In this document: positions 24,022 to 30,839 of the stretch, piece by piece
Layout of the letters: each line of letters opens with the position of its first letter
Numbering within the stretch: the first letter of the stretch is position 1
NCBI GenBank assembly: GCA_900314655.1
Contig: OMWC01000001.1
Coordinates: forward strand, 159,622-223,621
DNA: 64,000 bases
Source of the DNA: an uncultured Prevotellaceae bacterium
Lineage (GTDB): Bacteria; Bacteroidota; Bacteroidia; Bacteroidales; Bacteroidaceae
Direction of reading: 5' to 3'
Notes under the pieces: model-generated
Told to the model about the DNA's origin: nothing
The model's database searches: none
Seen by the model: the letters and a program-made list of their open reading frames with translations, nothing else
Translations under genes and position numbers: made by a program

Positions 24022-24679
24022 GCAGTCAGAGACAAAAGAGGTGATGCGCTCGCAGTTGAGCCTCAACCCTTACAACCCGAAGGTGCATAGTGACAAGCAG
24101 GTGGACGGACAGCGCAAGAACATCAAGGCTTTCGGCTATCTTGGGGGCATAGTGTGGAATCAGCGCACGGGCAACCTCATAGACGGCCATCGTCGCGTAA
24201 AAGCCCTCGACCTGCTTAACAAGTACAACGGTGCTAACGACTACCCCGTGAAGGTAGAGGTTGTGGACTTCGACGAGAAGGCAGAGAAGGAGCAAATGAC
24301 TTACATGGCACTCGGCTCGACACGCCCCGACTATCAGATGATTGCCGACTATCTGCCCGACATAGATGTTAATCTTGCAGGTATCGAGCCTTACGACCTC
24401 GCACAGATAGAAAGTTTCCTGCCCCAAGAGCCTGTCGTCGTTGAGACAATGGACGATTTGATTGCCACCCCCGAAGTAACCCAGGAACGCCGGGCGGTAG
24501 CCAGGGAGCAGCGCAAGGAGTACAGGGAGCAGACGATGGAGGAACAGCGGGACATCGAGGCTTATATCACCATCAGTTTCAAGGATGCAGAGGAAAAGCG
24601 TATGTTCTGCGACATCACAGGCATAAGGGAGAGTGACAAGTTCATATCAGGCAGTGAAATAATAGAAATGATACAATGA
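24011..24679 (+). CDS. ParB-like nuclease-domain protein (IbrB-like)
   Basis: 222 residues. The N-terminal ParB/sulfiredoxin-like domain is visible in LSLNPYNPKVHSDKQVDGQR, then GYLGGIVWNQ and the hallmark NLIDGHRRVKAL (GHRR box). The C-terminal half is charged and helical. Such phage-type ParB proteins are not chromosome partitioners but DNA-binding or NTPase-like regulators. It is translationally linked to the PAPS-reductase-like gene group and overlaps the following gene by 4 bases. Confidence 0.8.
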   Translation: MKIKQSETKEVMRSQLSLNPYNPKVHSDKQVDGQRKNIKAFGYLGGIVWNQRTGNLIDGHRRVKALDLLNKYNGANDYPVKVEVVDFDEKAEKEQMTYMALGSTRPDYQMIADYLPDIDVNLAGIEPYDLAQIESFLPQEPVVVETMDDLIATPEVTQERRAVAREQRKEYREQTMEEQRDIEAYITISFKDAEEKRMFCDITGIRESDKFISGSEIIEMIQ

Positions 24680-25086
24680 TACCACCGATAGAAAAGTTCA
24701 GAGAGGCAATGACGAAGTACCGTGGCAACCTTTCCCAAGTGGCAAGAGCTTTCGGTGTCAGCCGTCATGCCGTATATGATTGGATAAAGAAAGAACCCGA
24801 TTTCGGGCTTGTTCGTGACGATGCGCGTGGGGAGTTCCTCGATGAAGTAATCTCGACGGCAAGGGTTGTCGCACTCGGCATCCCACTGAAGGACGATAAA
24901 GGCAATTTTGCAGGCTATCAAATTCCTCCCGACGGCAGTATGCTCAGATACCTTCTCAGCACACTTGGACGAGCAGAGGGCTTCGGGGAAAAGTTAGAAG
25001 CCGACATCAATGTCCAAGGGGCGGTTAAGACACTCACACCAGAGGAAGCGAAGGAGTTTCTAAAAAGGTTCGAGGAAGAATATTAA
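24676..25086 (+). CDS. HTH protein resembling a terminase small subunit
   Basis: 136 residues. The N-terminal HTH (GNLSQVARAFGVSRHAVYDW, followed by IKKEP) and the helical middle and C-terminus (FLDEVISTARVVALG, PEEAKEFLKRFEEEY) have the shape of phage terminase small subunits. There is no large-terminase gene next to it. If the assignment is right, it may redirect packaging of a helper phage, as in phage-inducible islands. A plain HTH regulator is the alternative. Confidence 0.45.
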   Translation: MIPPIEKFREAMTKYRGNLSQVARAFGVSRHAVYDWIKKEPDFGLVRDDARGEFLDEVISTARVVALGIPLKDDKGNFAGYQIPPDGSMLRYLLSTLGRAEGFGEKLEADINVQGAVKTLTPEEAKEFLKRFEEEY

Positions 25087-25132
25087 TTACCAAACATTTT
25101 GTTTCAATGCCATAAACTTTCATTGGGTTGGG

Positions 25133-25156
25133 GGGGCTGGCCGTGAGGTTAGCCCC
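25133..25156. terminator. Hairpin between convergent genes
   Basis: GGGGCT/AGCCCC stem with a short T-rich tail, between the terminase-small-subunit-like gene and the minus-strand RHH-like gene. Confidence 0.6.
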
Positions 25157-25160
25157 TTTC

Positions 25161-25340
25161 TCATTTCATTAGCCCGTCACGCTCGGCCTTCTCCCGCACT
25201 GCTGCATTGATGAAACCGTTTCTGTTCTCCACGTTGTCGAGCACGGAAATAAGGTCGCCTTCCGCTTTGTAGTAATACCCCTTCATTTGGGACGTGCGCG
25301 GTCTGCCCACGGGGTTTTTCACTTTTTCTTCTTGTTCCAT
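25161..25340 (-). CDS. Small ribbon-helix-helix-like protein, 59 residues
   Basis: Reads MEQEEKVKNPVGRPRTSQMK and continues to a helical tail (VENRNGFINAAVREKAERDG). The GRPR start followed by a short strand and two helices resembles plasmid and phage RHH repressors. It is divergent from the gene at 25579, and the intergenic region holds four 14-bp repeats that look like operators. Repressor function is inferred. Confidence 0.6.
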   Translation of the reverse strand: MEQEEKVKNPVGRPRTSQMKGYYYKAEGDLISVLDNVENRNGFINAAVREKAERDGLMK

Positions 25341-25395
25341 ATTTGATTATTAAATACTTTTATGCAAAGGTAGCCTTTTATCTGCTACAATAATA

Positions 25396-25518
25396 ATATA
25401 TACTGAATTTATAACAAAGTTTAATAGTATATACTGAATTGTGACAAAAGTTTAAAGAAAATAATGGTATATACCGAAATAAATAAATGATGTTAACAAA
25501 TTAAGTATATACCGAAAT
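25396..25518. promoter_or_regulatory. Four direct 14-bp operator-like repeats GTATATAC[TC]GAA[AT]T
   Basis: Copies at 25396-25409 (first base A), 25427-25440, 25467-25480 and 25505-25518, all in the same orientation, with start-to-start spacing of 31, 40 and 38. The -7 box TACCTTTG of the rightward promoter lies just beyond the last copy, at about 25525-25532. The likely binder is the RHH-like protein encoded at 25161-25340. Confidence 0.75.
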
Positions 25519-25578
25519 TATTAATACCTTTGCGTCAGAGTTAAAGAACAGAGTACTAACAATTTAATTTCTAAGGTT

Positions 25579-25908
25579 ATGAGTACAAAGACAAGAAACA
25601 TGATGCGAGAGGTGATGCAGTTAATGTGGCAATTTATCCGCCAGAACGGACAGCCACAAAGAGAGGCACTGAAAACCGCTTGGCGTAACGTCAAACTGCG
25701 TAAAGCAATGGCACAGCGTATCGTAAAATTCGTTTTCCAAAAGGTCGATAACAGCCTGCGTGTCGCCTACGGAACTTTGAAAAGCGACATCGTGCCAGCC
25801 ACAGGCGACAGTGGACGCAAGCCCAATCCTACCTTGCAGGTGTACTACGACACGGAAAAAGCCTCGTGGCGTTGTTTTAAGCGCGCACAACTGCTTGAAA
25901 TCTACTAA
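25579..25908 (+). CDS. SH3 beta-barrel fold protein (DUF2693/WYL_2 type)
   Basis: 109 residues matching the Bacteroidota mobile-element family with an Sm/SH3-like barrel: MREVMQLMWQFIRQNGQPQ, KAMAQRIVKFVFQKVDNS, RVAYGTL and WRCFKRAQLLEI. Members may bind single-stranded nucleic acid or act as small regulators; the function is not established. It is under control of the four-repeat promoter region. Confidence 0.7.
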   Translation: MSTKTRNMMREVMQLMWQFIRQNGQPQREALKTAWRNVKLRKAMAQRIVKFVFQKVDNSLRVAYGTLKSDIVPATGDSGRKPNPTLQVYYDTEKASWRCFKRAQLLEIY

Positions 25909-25925
25909 TCAATGAAGATCAGAAT

Positions 25926-26219
25926 ATGAGAACAAACGTCGTTATAGGCCGCAAAAGAGCCGATTTGATTATCACTTTCAACGGAAAGGAAATCAACCTT
26001 GAAAACGTGCTGCTCAGTACAGCAAAAATGAGAGCGCACCACATGGTACGCAAGTATCTAATGAGCGAGTTTCAGAAGAAAGAGGCTACCGCCAAAATCA
26101 TGCTGAAAGACAATTGCGTGAGTGAGATTTTCGGTTTCCGCAAGTGTGGACTTGGTGCAATAAACATCATCCACAGCGACAGCCCAGGAACGAACCACTA
26201 CAAATACACCCGATTATAA
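25926..26219 (+). CDS. Hypothetical protein, 97 residues
   Basis: Begins MRTNVVIGRKRADLIITFNG. Follows the DUF2693-type gene by 17 bases and is probably cotranscribed. No family recognised. Confidence 0.55.
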   Translation: MRTNVVIGRKRADLIITFNGKEINLENVLLSTAKMRAHHMVRKYLMSEFQKKEATAKIMLKDNCVSEIFGFRKCGLGAINIIHSDSPGTNHYKYTRL

Positions 26220-26238
26220 ACTAAAATACTGTTTGAAT

Positions 26239-26502
26239 ATGGACCCCGTTTTTTTAATGGTGAACGATTTACCACAAGTGAAAGCCGCTATTGAGTTAGG
26301 CAAATTGAATGAAGTCAGGAAAGCCCAACGGAAGGTTGAGGCATGGATAAGCGTCGTAGAGCAGAACATTGGATACTGTGAGGAAAACCCCGCAATGGCC
26401 AGGCTCGGTAAGGTCGATGCTCTCTCGGCTGCAAAGGAGTTGGCGAAAGCCGCCAAAGAAGTATTGCAGATAGTTAAGGACTTGAACGATGACTATCAGT
26501 AA
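26239..26502 (+). CDS. Hypothetical helical protein, 87 residues
   Basis: Starts MDPVFLMVNDLPQVKAAIEL at the ATG at 26239. Rich in Lys, Ala and Glu, probably a helical bundle. It overlaps the next small gene by 14 bases. Confidence 0.55.
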   Translation: MDPVFLMVNDLPQVKAAIELGKLNEVRKAQRKVEAWISVVEQNIGYCEENPAMARLGKVDALSAAKELAKAAKEVLQIVKDLNDDYQ

Positions 26503-26632
26503 AAACTACCTCCGACAGAAACGAGCTTGCAGACGGCTTGCTGAATGGACAGACGGGCATCCCCGACTGCTCAACGTGCTTACTGCTGCTGAAATAGCAG
26601 TATTTGTCCTCTACGTCTTTTTGAATTACTAA
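26489..26632 (+). CDS. Small putative membrane protein, 47 residues
   Basis: MTISKNYLRQKRACRRLAEW followed by a hydrophobic end (LLNVLTAAEIAVFVLYVFLN). A basic N-terminus and one membrane segment. It overlaps the upstream gene and ends just before the terminator shared with the integrase. Confidence 0.5.
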   Translation: MTISKNYLRQKRACRRLAEWTDGHPRLLNVLTAAEIAVFVLYVFLNY

Positions 26633-26693
26633 AACCACGTTTGCAAGCCCTTAGAAATGAGTATGAACACCTACACTTAATTCAAAAGACGTC

Positions 26694-26723
26694 GGCCTGC
26701 CTCAGCTGCGAGACAGGCCTTTT
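26694..26723. terminator. Bidirectional-type hairpin between convergent genes
   Basis: GGCCTG/CAGGCC stem followed by TTTT, between the small-gene series and the minus-strand integrase. Confidence 0.65.
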
Positions 26724-27968
26724 CTATTTCTTTCCTTGCCAGTGCTTCATCAGCAGACGTGCGTGTTCCTCGGGTGTCACTTTGATGTATTTGAGGAAGG
26801 CAGCTTCGGTCTTGTGCCCCGTGATGTGCATGATACTGATTGAGGGGAAGCCGGACTTGTAAAGGTTAGTGGCAAATGACCTTCGCCCTGTGTGGGATGA
26901 TATAAGTTGCCATTTCTCATATTTGGTCGTAATCTTCTTGCCACCCTTCGTGATAGACTTCAGCACACTTTCACGAATCCTTGCAGCCTTGCATACTTCT
27001 TTGATATGGTCGTTAAACTTCTGGTTGCTGATGGTAAGGGGGATTCCTCCGTACCTGTTCCAAATCTCACGGAATACCGGGTGGATGGGGATTGTCACGT
27101 AGTTGTTCGTCTTCTGCTGCTGAATGACGATGAGATCACCTTGAATATGCTCGGGGCGCAGACGGATGATGTCGGAGAAACGTAATCCCGTCCAGCACTC
27201 CAGAAGGAAAAGGTCTCTGATTTCAGCAAGTCGGGGGTGACGTGAAAGGTTGCATCTGCGTATTCTTTCCAGTTCGTTCTCGTCAAGTGCAACAGCCTCG
27301 GTGTCCTCGGTGACGTGACGGAAGCCCTGCCAACGGGTGTTGTCCGTAAGTTCGCGCTCCACCGCCTCACGTAGCAGGGCTTTGATGGATATAATCTTAT
27401 GGGCTATGGTGTTCGTAGCAAGGTTTAGGCTTTGTAAATAGCCGACGAATGATTGCAGGGTCGCTTTGTCGATGTCGGGGAAATTGAGCGTCCGACCGAT
27501 AGTCTTTTCATACTGCTGGAGATATTCAAAGGTACGGGCATACTCGCGTTTTGTCTTATAGGTAACTGTCTGTCCTCCCCGCCGTCCGTTCATGCGGGTG
27601 TCGCACTCGTCGATGTACTGGGTGAAGAACTCATGCAGGGTTGTCGCCCTTCCCGCACCTTTACCGAAATGACGGTCAAGCACTTCTTTCAGCCTGTCCT
27701 TCGTGACAGTCCGACCCTCCCTCGCTGAATCGGCAATGAACGTGTCGAGTTTTGACGATATGGCGACGATCGCAGCGTTCACCTCATCGGCATAGGGGCA
27801 ATATTTGGAGTTCTTTACTTTCTGCTTGTCCGCATCCCAGAAGATTGGCTCAACCTTCAGCGGGGTGGCGTACATCAGTTTGTCATTCCTGCCGAAGCGG
27901 AATGTTACGCTGATGGTCTGCGGAGAATCCTCGTCCATCCGCCTGACCGTAAATTTTACGTTTGCCAT
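26724..27968 (-). CDS. Tyrosine recombinase / integrase of the element
   Basis: 414 residues with the Bacteroidota integrase layout. An N-terminal arm-binding domain (MANVKFTVRRMDEDSPQTIS...) is followed by a SAM-like core-binding domain (residues about 120-225). The catalytic domain shows Arg in ECWTGLRFSDIIRL, the HxxR box in SSHTGRRSFATNLY, and the nucleophile Tyr in TEAAFLKYIKVTPEEH. It catalyses site-specific insertion into and excision from tRNA-Pro. It lies about 190 bases inside attR, and its own upstream region holds one of the 26-bp repeats. Confidence 0.93.
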   Translation of the reverse strand: MANVKFTVRRMDEDSPQTISVTFRFGRNDKLMYATPLKVEPIFWDADKQKVKNSKYCPYADEVNAAIVAISSKLDTFIADSAREGRTVTKDRLKEVLDRHFGKGAGRATTLHEFFTQYIDECDTRMNGRRGGQTVTYKTKREYARTFEYLQQYEKTIGRTLNFPDIDKATLQSFVGYLQSLNLATNTIAHKIISIKALLREAVERELTDNTRWQGFRHVTEDTEAVALDENELERIRRCNLSRHPRLAEIRDLFLLECWTGLRFSDIIRLRPEHIQGDLIVIQQQKTNNYVTIPIHPVFREIWNRYGGIPLTISNQKFNDHIKEVCKAARIRESVLKSITKGGKKITTKYEKWQLISSHTGRRSFATNLYKSGFPSISIMHITGHKTEAAFLKYIKVTPEEHARLLMKHWQGKK

Positions 27969-28016
27969 GTTCTTTCTTTTCTAAGGGTTTCAACTGCAAA
28001 GATACAAATCTTTTCC

Positions 28017-28042
28017 GTGTTCCGTTTTTGTTCCGCTAAATC
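28017..28042 (+). repeat. 26-bp direct repeat near attR (putative integrase arm site)
   Basis: Identical to 12496-12521. It lies between the integrase start and attR, 116 bases from the attR core, whereas the left copy is 46 bases from attL. Confidence 0.7.
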
Positions 28043-28077
28043 TTTATTTTTAGTATGTTTTATTTAACTTTTATTCG

Positions 28078-28085
28078 TACCTTTG
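28078..28085 (+). promoter_or_regulatory. Outward-facing -7 box near attR
   Basis: TACCTTTG in a context (TTTATTCGTACC-TTTGTATCG) nearly identical to the promoter of the second XRE gene near 15004-15022. It points toward attR; in a circular form it would read across attP into the left end. Confidence 0.4.
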
Positions 28086-28158
28086 TATCGGCTTAACATT
28101 AGTAAACACCCATAAACAAAGGGTTTTGGAATGTTAATAGCAAAATAGCGAAAAATTC

Positions 28159-28181
28159 CGTTCGAGTCGCCTCATCCCGAC
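28159..28181 (+). repeat. attR core (23-bp direct repeat, copy 2)
   Basis: Identical to the tRNA-Pro 3' end at 12427-12449. Followed by a strong hairpin at 28186-28217. Confidence 0.93.
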
Positions 28182-28185
28182 CAAG

Positions 28186-28217
28186 CGAAAAGAAGGACAG
28201 CGTTGTCCTTCTTTTCG
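28186..28217 (+). terminator. Terminator after attR
   Basis: A perfect 14-bp stem, CGAAAAGAAGGACA and its complement around GCGT. The stem's second arm is T-rich and TTT follows. Confidence 0.75.
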
Positions 28218-28249
28218 TTTATATAGCTACGTAGTGTTCTGAGCCAAAT

Positions 28250-28266
28250 GTCGCCTCATCCCGACC
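28250..28266 (+). repeat. Third partial att sequence outside attR
   Basis: GTCGCCTCATCCCGACC repeats the last part of the att core, 69 bases beyond attR. It is followed by its own terminator hairpin (28272-28306), probably the original one of the tRNA-Pro gene. It looks like the scar of an earlier insertion. Confidence 0.75.
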
Positions 28267-28271
28267 AGCAG

Positions 28272-28306
28272 AAAAGGCAACCGGAAGAATTATCTGGTTG
28301 CCTTTT
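28272..28306 (+). terminator. Terminator, probably the ancestral tRNA-Pro terminator
   Basis: AAAAGGCAACC/GGTTGCCTTTT stem, 11 bp, ending in T. Confidence 0.7.
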
Positions 28307-28377
28307 CTTGTTGTGTAGAAATTGTGCAAACGCGTATGTACACTTCGACTGATGGTGAATCGAAGCCTGTAGCCTGT

Positions 28378-30711
28378 TTACTTTTGAGACATCTGCTCCA
28401 ACAGGTTTGCCAGTCCTTCAAGGTCGCGGGCATCCACCTTTAGGTCGAGCAGTTCGCCATCGCGATTGAAAAGTTTGTAGGTGGGCCATGCGTGAACGTT
28501 CAAGTGGCGCTCAATGGCAGCCTGCTGCTCCCATGGCAGGTTATAGTGCGCTACGTTCGGGCCGCTGACGTTATACTCCTTGATGACGTTCTCCCACGAC
28601 TGCTGCGGACTGTTGTTGGCGAGATAGAGATATTGGATGTCGTAGTCTTTCAGTCGGGCATATTCCTCGGTGGAATGGCTGAGTGCTTCCTTGCAGGGAC
28701 CGCACCAGGTGCCCCAGATGTCTAAGAGCACGAACTTACCCTTGTAAGGTTCCAAAATCTTCTTCAGCAGCGCCTCGCCTTCGCTGAGGTCGGCAAGGTT
28801 ATCCGACGATTTCAGCACCAGTTTGTCGAACTCGCGGTTCTCGATGGCAAGGTAGTAGTCGTTCGCCTTTTCTATCCGCTCGATGCCAAAGTGATTCTTT
28901 ACCATAGCCTTCAGCGTGTCGATGACCATCGGCGACACGGATGTATGCGTTTCGTCGATGATGCGATAGACTAACCCTGAGAGCCATACGTCTTTGATAA
29001 TTTGGTCGGCACCTATGGAATCGAGCACAAAGGCCTCTTGCTGCATCCTGATCATGAGTTCCTTTCCGCGTAACACTTTTTGGGCTTTCGAAGACTGGAG
29101 AATCTTGTCCACCTCCTTAATCATGTCGGCATTGTCGGCATTGAGTTTCTCAGCCACCTTCTGCCTCTTTTCCTCTGGCGCAGCCGTCACTTTGGCGTTG
29201 GCATCGATAATCCAGTCCTTCCACCGGTTGAGCAGCGCCAGTTCCTTGTCGTTCGAGGCTATCTCGTTGTTATAGTCATAGACATTCCAGTTCACCCTCC
29301 ATTGTCGGTTGTGTATAATATAGGTGAGATAGTCATCCCTGAAATTGGAGTAGTCGCGATAGAGCGTGTAGGGCTTGACGGCCTTCTGCCAGCATTCCTT
29401 GGTCACATAGTCCATGTATTCCTGTGGCAGTTCATAGTTCGGCATCGCATAGCGCCCCTGCATCAGCGACTCGCCCTGAGCCGTCTGAATATAGCCCTTC
29501 GCGTAATCGGTATATCGCTGCGAGAGGTTAGGATGCTGGGCGATGGTTTCTTCAAGGCTGGCTGTAGCGGCAGCACGGCTGTTGTCAGTCTTTGCCTTGA
29601 AATCCATCGCATTCACCTTTCCCCGTTGGTCTCTCGGAATTCGGTCGTTGGGCCAGGCGTGGGGATAGGCTATGAGTTCGTTCTGCACTCTGACATCGTC
29701 GCCCATCCAAAGTGTCTGGCCCGTCATAAAGTCGGAAAGGAAGAAATAGGTCTTGCCAGGTTCCAGCACGCTGCTTTGGTGTGAGCGATCCCAGTCTATG
29801 AATACCTCCGAAGAGTTGAGCAGGGGCATCTTCAAGGTAAAGCGTCCCAGCGAGTCCATCTTGGCATAAGCGGTCTCTTCCTCATCAACGAGAAAGTTCT
29901 TAACGCTTACATTAAAGTCGCCGCCTTGCCTCCTGGCCTCCTCCGGCATATCCTTCAGCCAACCGATGATGGTCACACTGTCCTTCGGGTTGTAGCCGTT
30001 ATCGACGAAGCCCGTTCGCTGGTCTTTTGTCGGATAGTCAGGCAGGGCGGCACCTGTTATCGGACTACAGGCAATAGCCTTGTCTTTTCCGATGGCAATC
30101 TGGCGCAGGCCTTTCTTCATTTTGCCGACACGGATAGTCGTGCCATCGCTGAGCGTCAGCGTATAGGCATCTTTCTTTTCTGTCTGTCCGACGATGTCCC
30201 ACACCTTATGATTATATATGACATGCTGCTTGGTGAATCCTATCAGCCAGTCGCCCGTTGCCTCATTGCGCCAGTAGGTATCGGCAATGCCCGTGGGCTG
30301 GCTGTCAGCATCGTGCACGTTGGCAATGCTCCACGCATTGGGCTCTGCCACGCTTATCAGATATGTATTCTCTGGGATAGGCTCGAAGATGAGCGTGAAG
30401 TCCACTTTGCCGCCTGCCGGGATTATGTAGGGCTCGGTCAGCGAGATAACTGTGGCTCCTTTCACGGCGTATGTCTTCCCGTCAGCCGTTAGCATGGGCT
30501 TGGTGGCCAAGGGCACGGACTCGCCAGTCATCTGCTGAGGCACTTCAAGACGCAGGAACACCTCCGTGCGGTCATCGTAAATCGCTACTTTTGTTACCTT
30601 AAAGTAGGGTACGTTGGCGTGGCCCGTCACAACGTTGTCCCAGACTTTTTGCTGCGCCCACCCCGTCATTGCAACGAGAACGAGCAGGAGGGTAGAGAAG
30701 AATTGCTTCAT
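28378..30711 (-). CDS. Secreted TlpA-family redoxin, long form
   Basis: 777 residues from the ATG at 30711, chosen because it begins the signal peptide MKQFFSTLLLVLVAMTGWAQ and follows the -7 box TATCTTTG at 30732-30739. About 640 residues of beta-rich and helical sequence of unknown function precede a C-terminal thioredoxin-fold domain with the redox motif in LLDIWGTWCGPCKEAL and the cis-Pro loop NVHAWPTYKLF. Such proteins probably act as periplasmic or outer-membrane-attached disulfide reductases; the substrate is unknown. Confidence 0.85.
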   Translation of the reverse strand: MKQFFSTLLLVLVAMTGWAQQKVWDNVVTGHANVPYFKVTKVAIYDDRTEVFLRLEVPQQMTGESVPLATKPMLTADGKTYAVKGATVISLTEPYIIPAGGKVDFTLIFEPIPENTYLISVAEPNAWSIANVHDADSQPTGIADTYWRNEATGDWLIGFTKQHVIYNHKVWDIVGQTEKKDAYTLTLSDGTTIRVGKMKKGLRQIAIGKDKAIACSPITGAALPDYPTKDQRTGFVDNGYNPKDSVTIIGWLKDMPEEARRQGGDFNVSVKNFLVDEEETAYAKMDSLGRFTLKMPLLNSSEVFIDWDRSHQSSVLEPGKTYFFLSDFMTGQTLWMGDDVRVQNELIAYPHAWPNDRIPRDQRGKVNAMDFKAKTDNSRAAATASLEETIAQHPNLSQRYTDYAKGYIQTAQGESLMQGRYAMPNYELPQEYMDYVTKECWQKAVKPYTLYRDYSNFRDDYLTYIIHNRQWRVNWNVYDYNNEIASNDKELALLNRWKDWIIDANAKVTAAPEEKRQKVAEKLNADNADMIKEVDKILQSSKAQKVLRGKELMIRMQQEAFVLDSIGADQIIKDVWLSGLVYRIIDETHTSVSPMVIDTLKAMVKNHFGIERIEKANDYYLAIENREFDKLVLKSSDNLADLSEGEALLKKILEPYKGKFVLLDIWGTWCGPCKEALSHSTEEYARLKDYDIQYLYLANNSPQQSWENVIKEYNVSGPNVAHYNLPWEQQAAIERHLNVHAWPTYKLFNRDGELLDLKVDARDLEGLANLLEQMSQK

Positions 30712-30839
30712 AGTTGCGTGTTGTTTTTTTGCAAAGATAAGCATTTCTTTATCATATAACGAATAGCCTGCTGGTAAATTCTCTGTATCTTACGCGGTGC
30801 AAATATTTTGAGACACTGCGGGCTGCCATGAAAATCCAA

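Larger units (their letters stand above)
12427..28181. mobile_element. Integrative element in tRNA-Pro, phage-satellite-like
   Basis: About 15.75 kb between two copies of a 23-bp tRNA-Pro 3'-end sequence, with a tyrosine integrase facing inward beside the right copy. Contents in order: amidotransferase/amidoligase pair, XRE regulators, excisionase-like HTH, small unknown genes, RepA-like ATPase, GATAC-rich repeat cluster, primase, RusA-like resolvase, HigBA, ASCH-like protein, PAPS-reductase-like/ParB-like pair, terminase-small-subunit-like HTH, RHH-like regulator with operators, and the integrase. No virion, large-terminase, relaxase or conjugation gene is visible. The composition resembles phage-inducible islands but could also be a defective prophage or integrated replicon. 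Confidence 0.88.

Noticed and set aside
14603..27968. Conjugative or mobilisable element
   Set aside because: I found no relaxase, coupling protein or Tra-type gene in the element.
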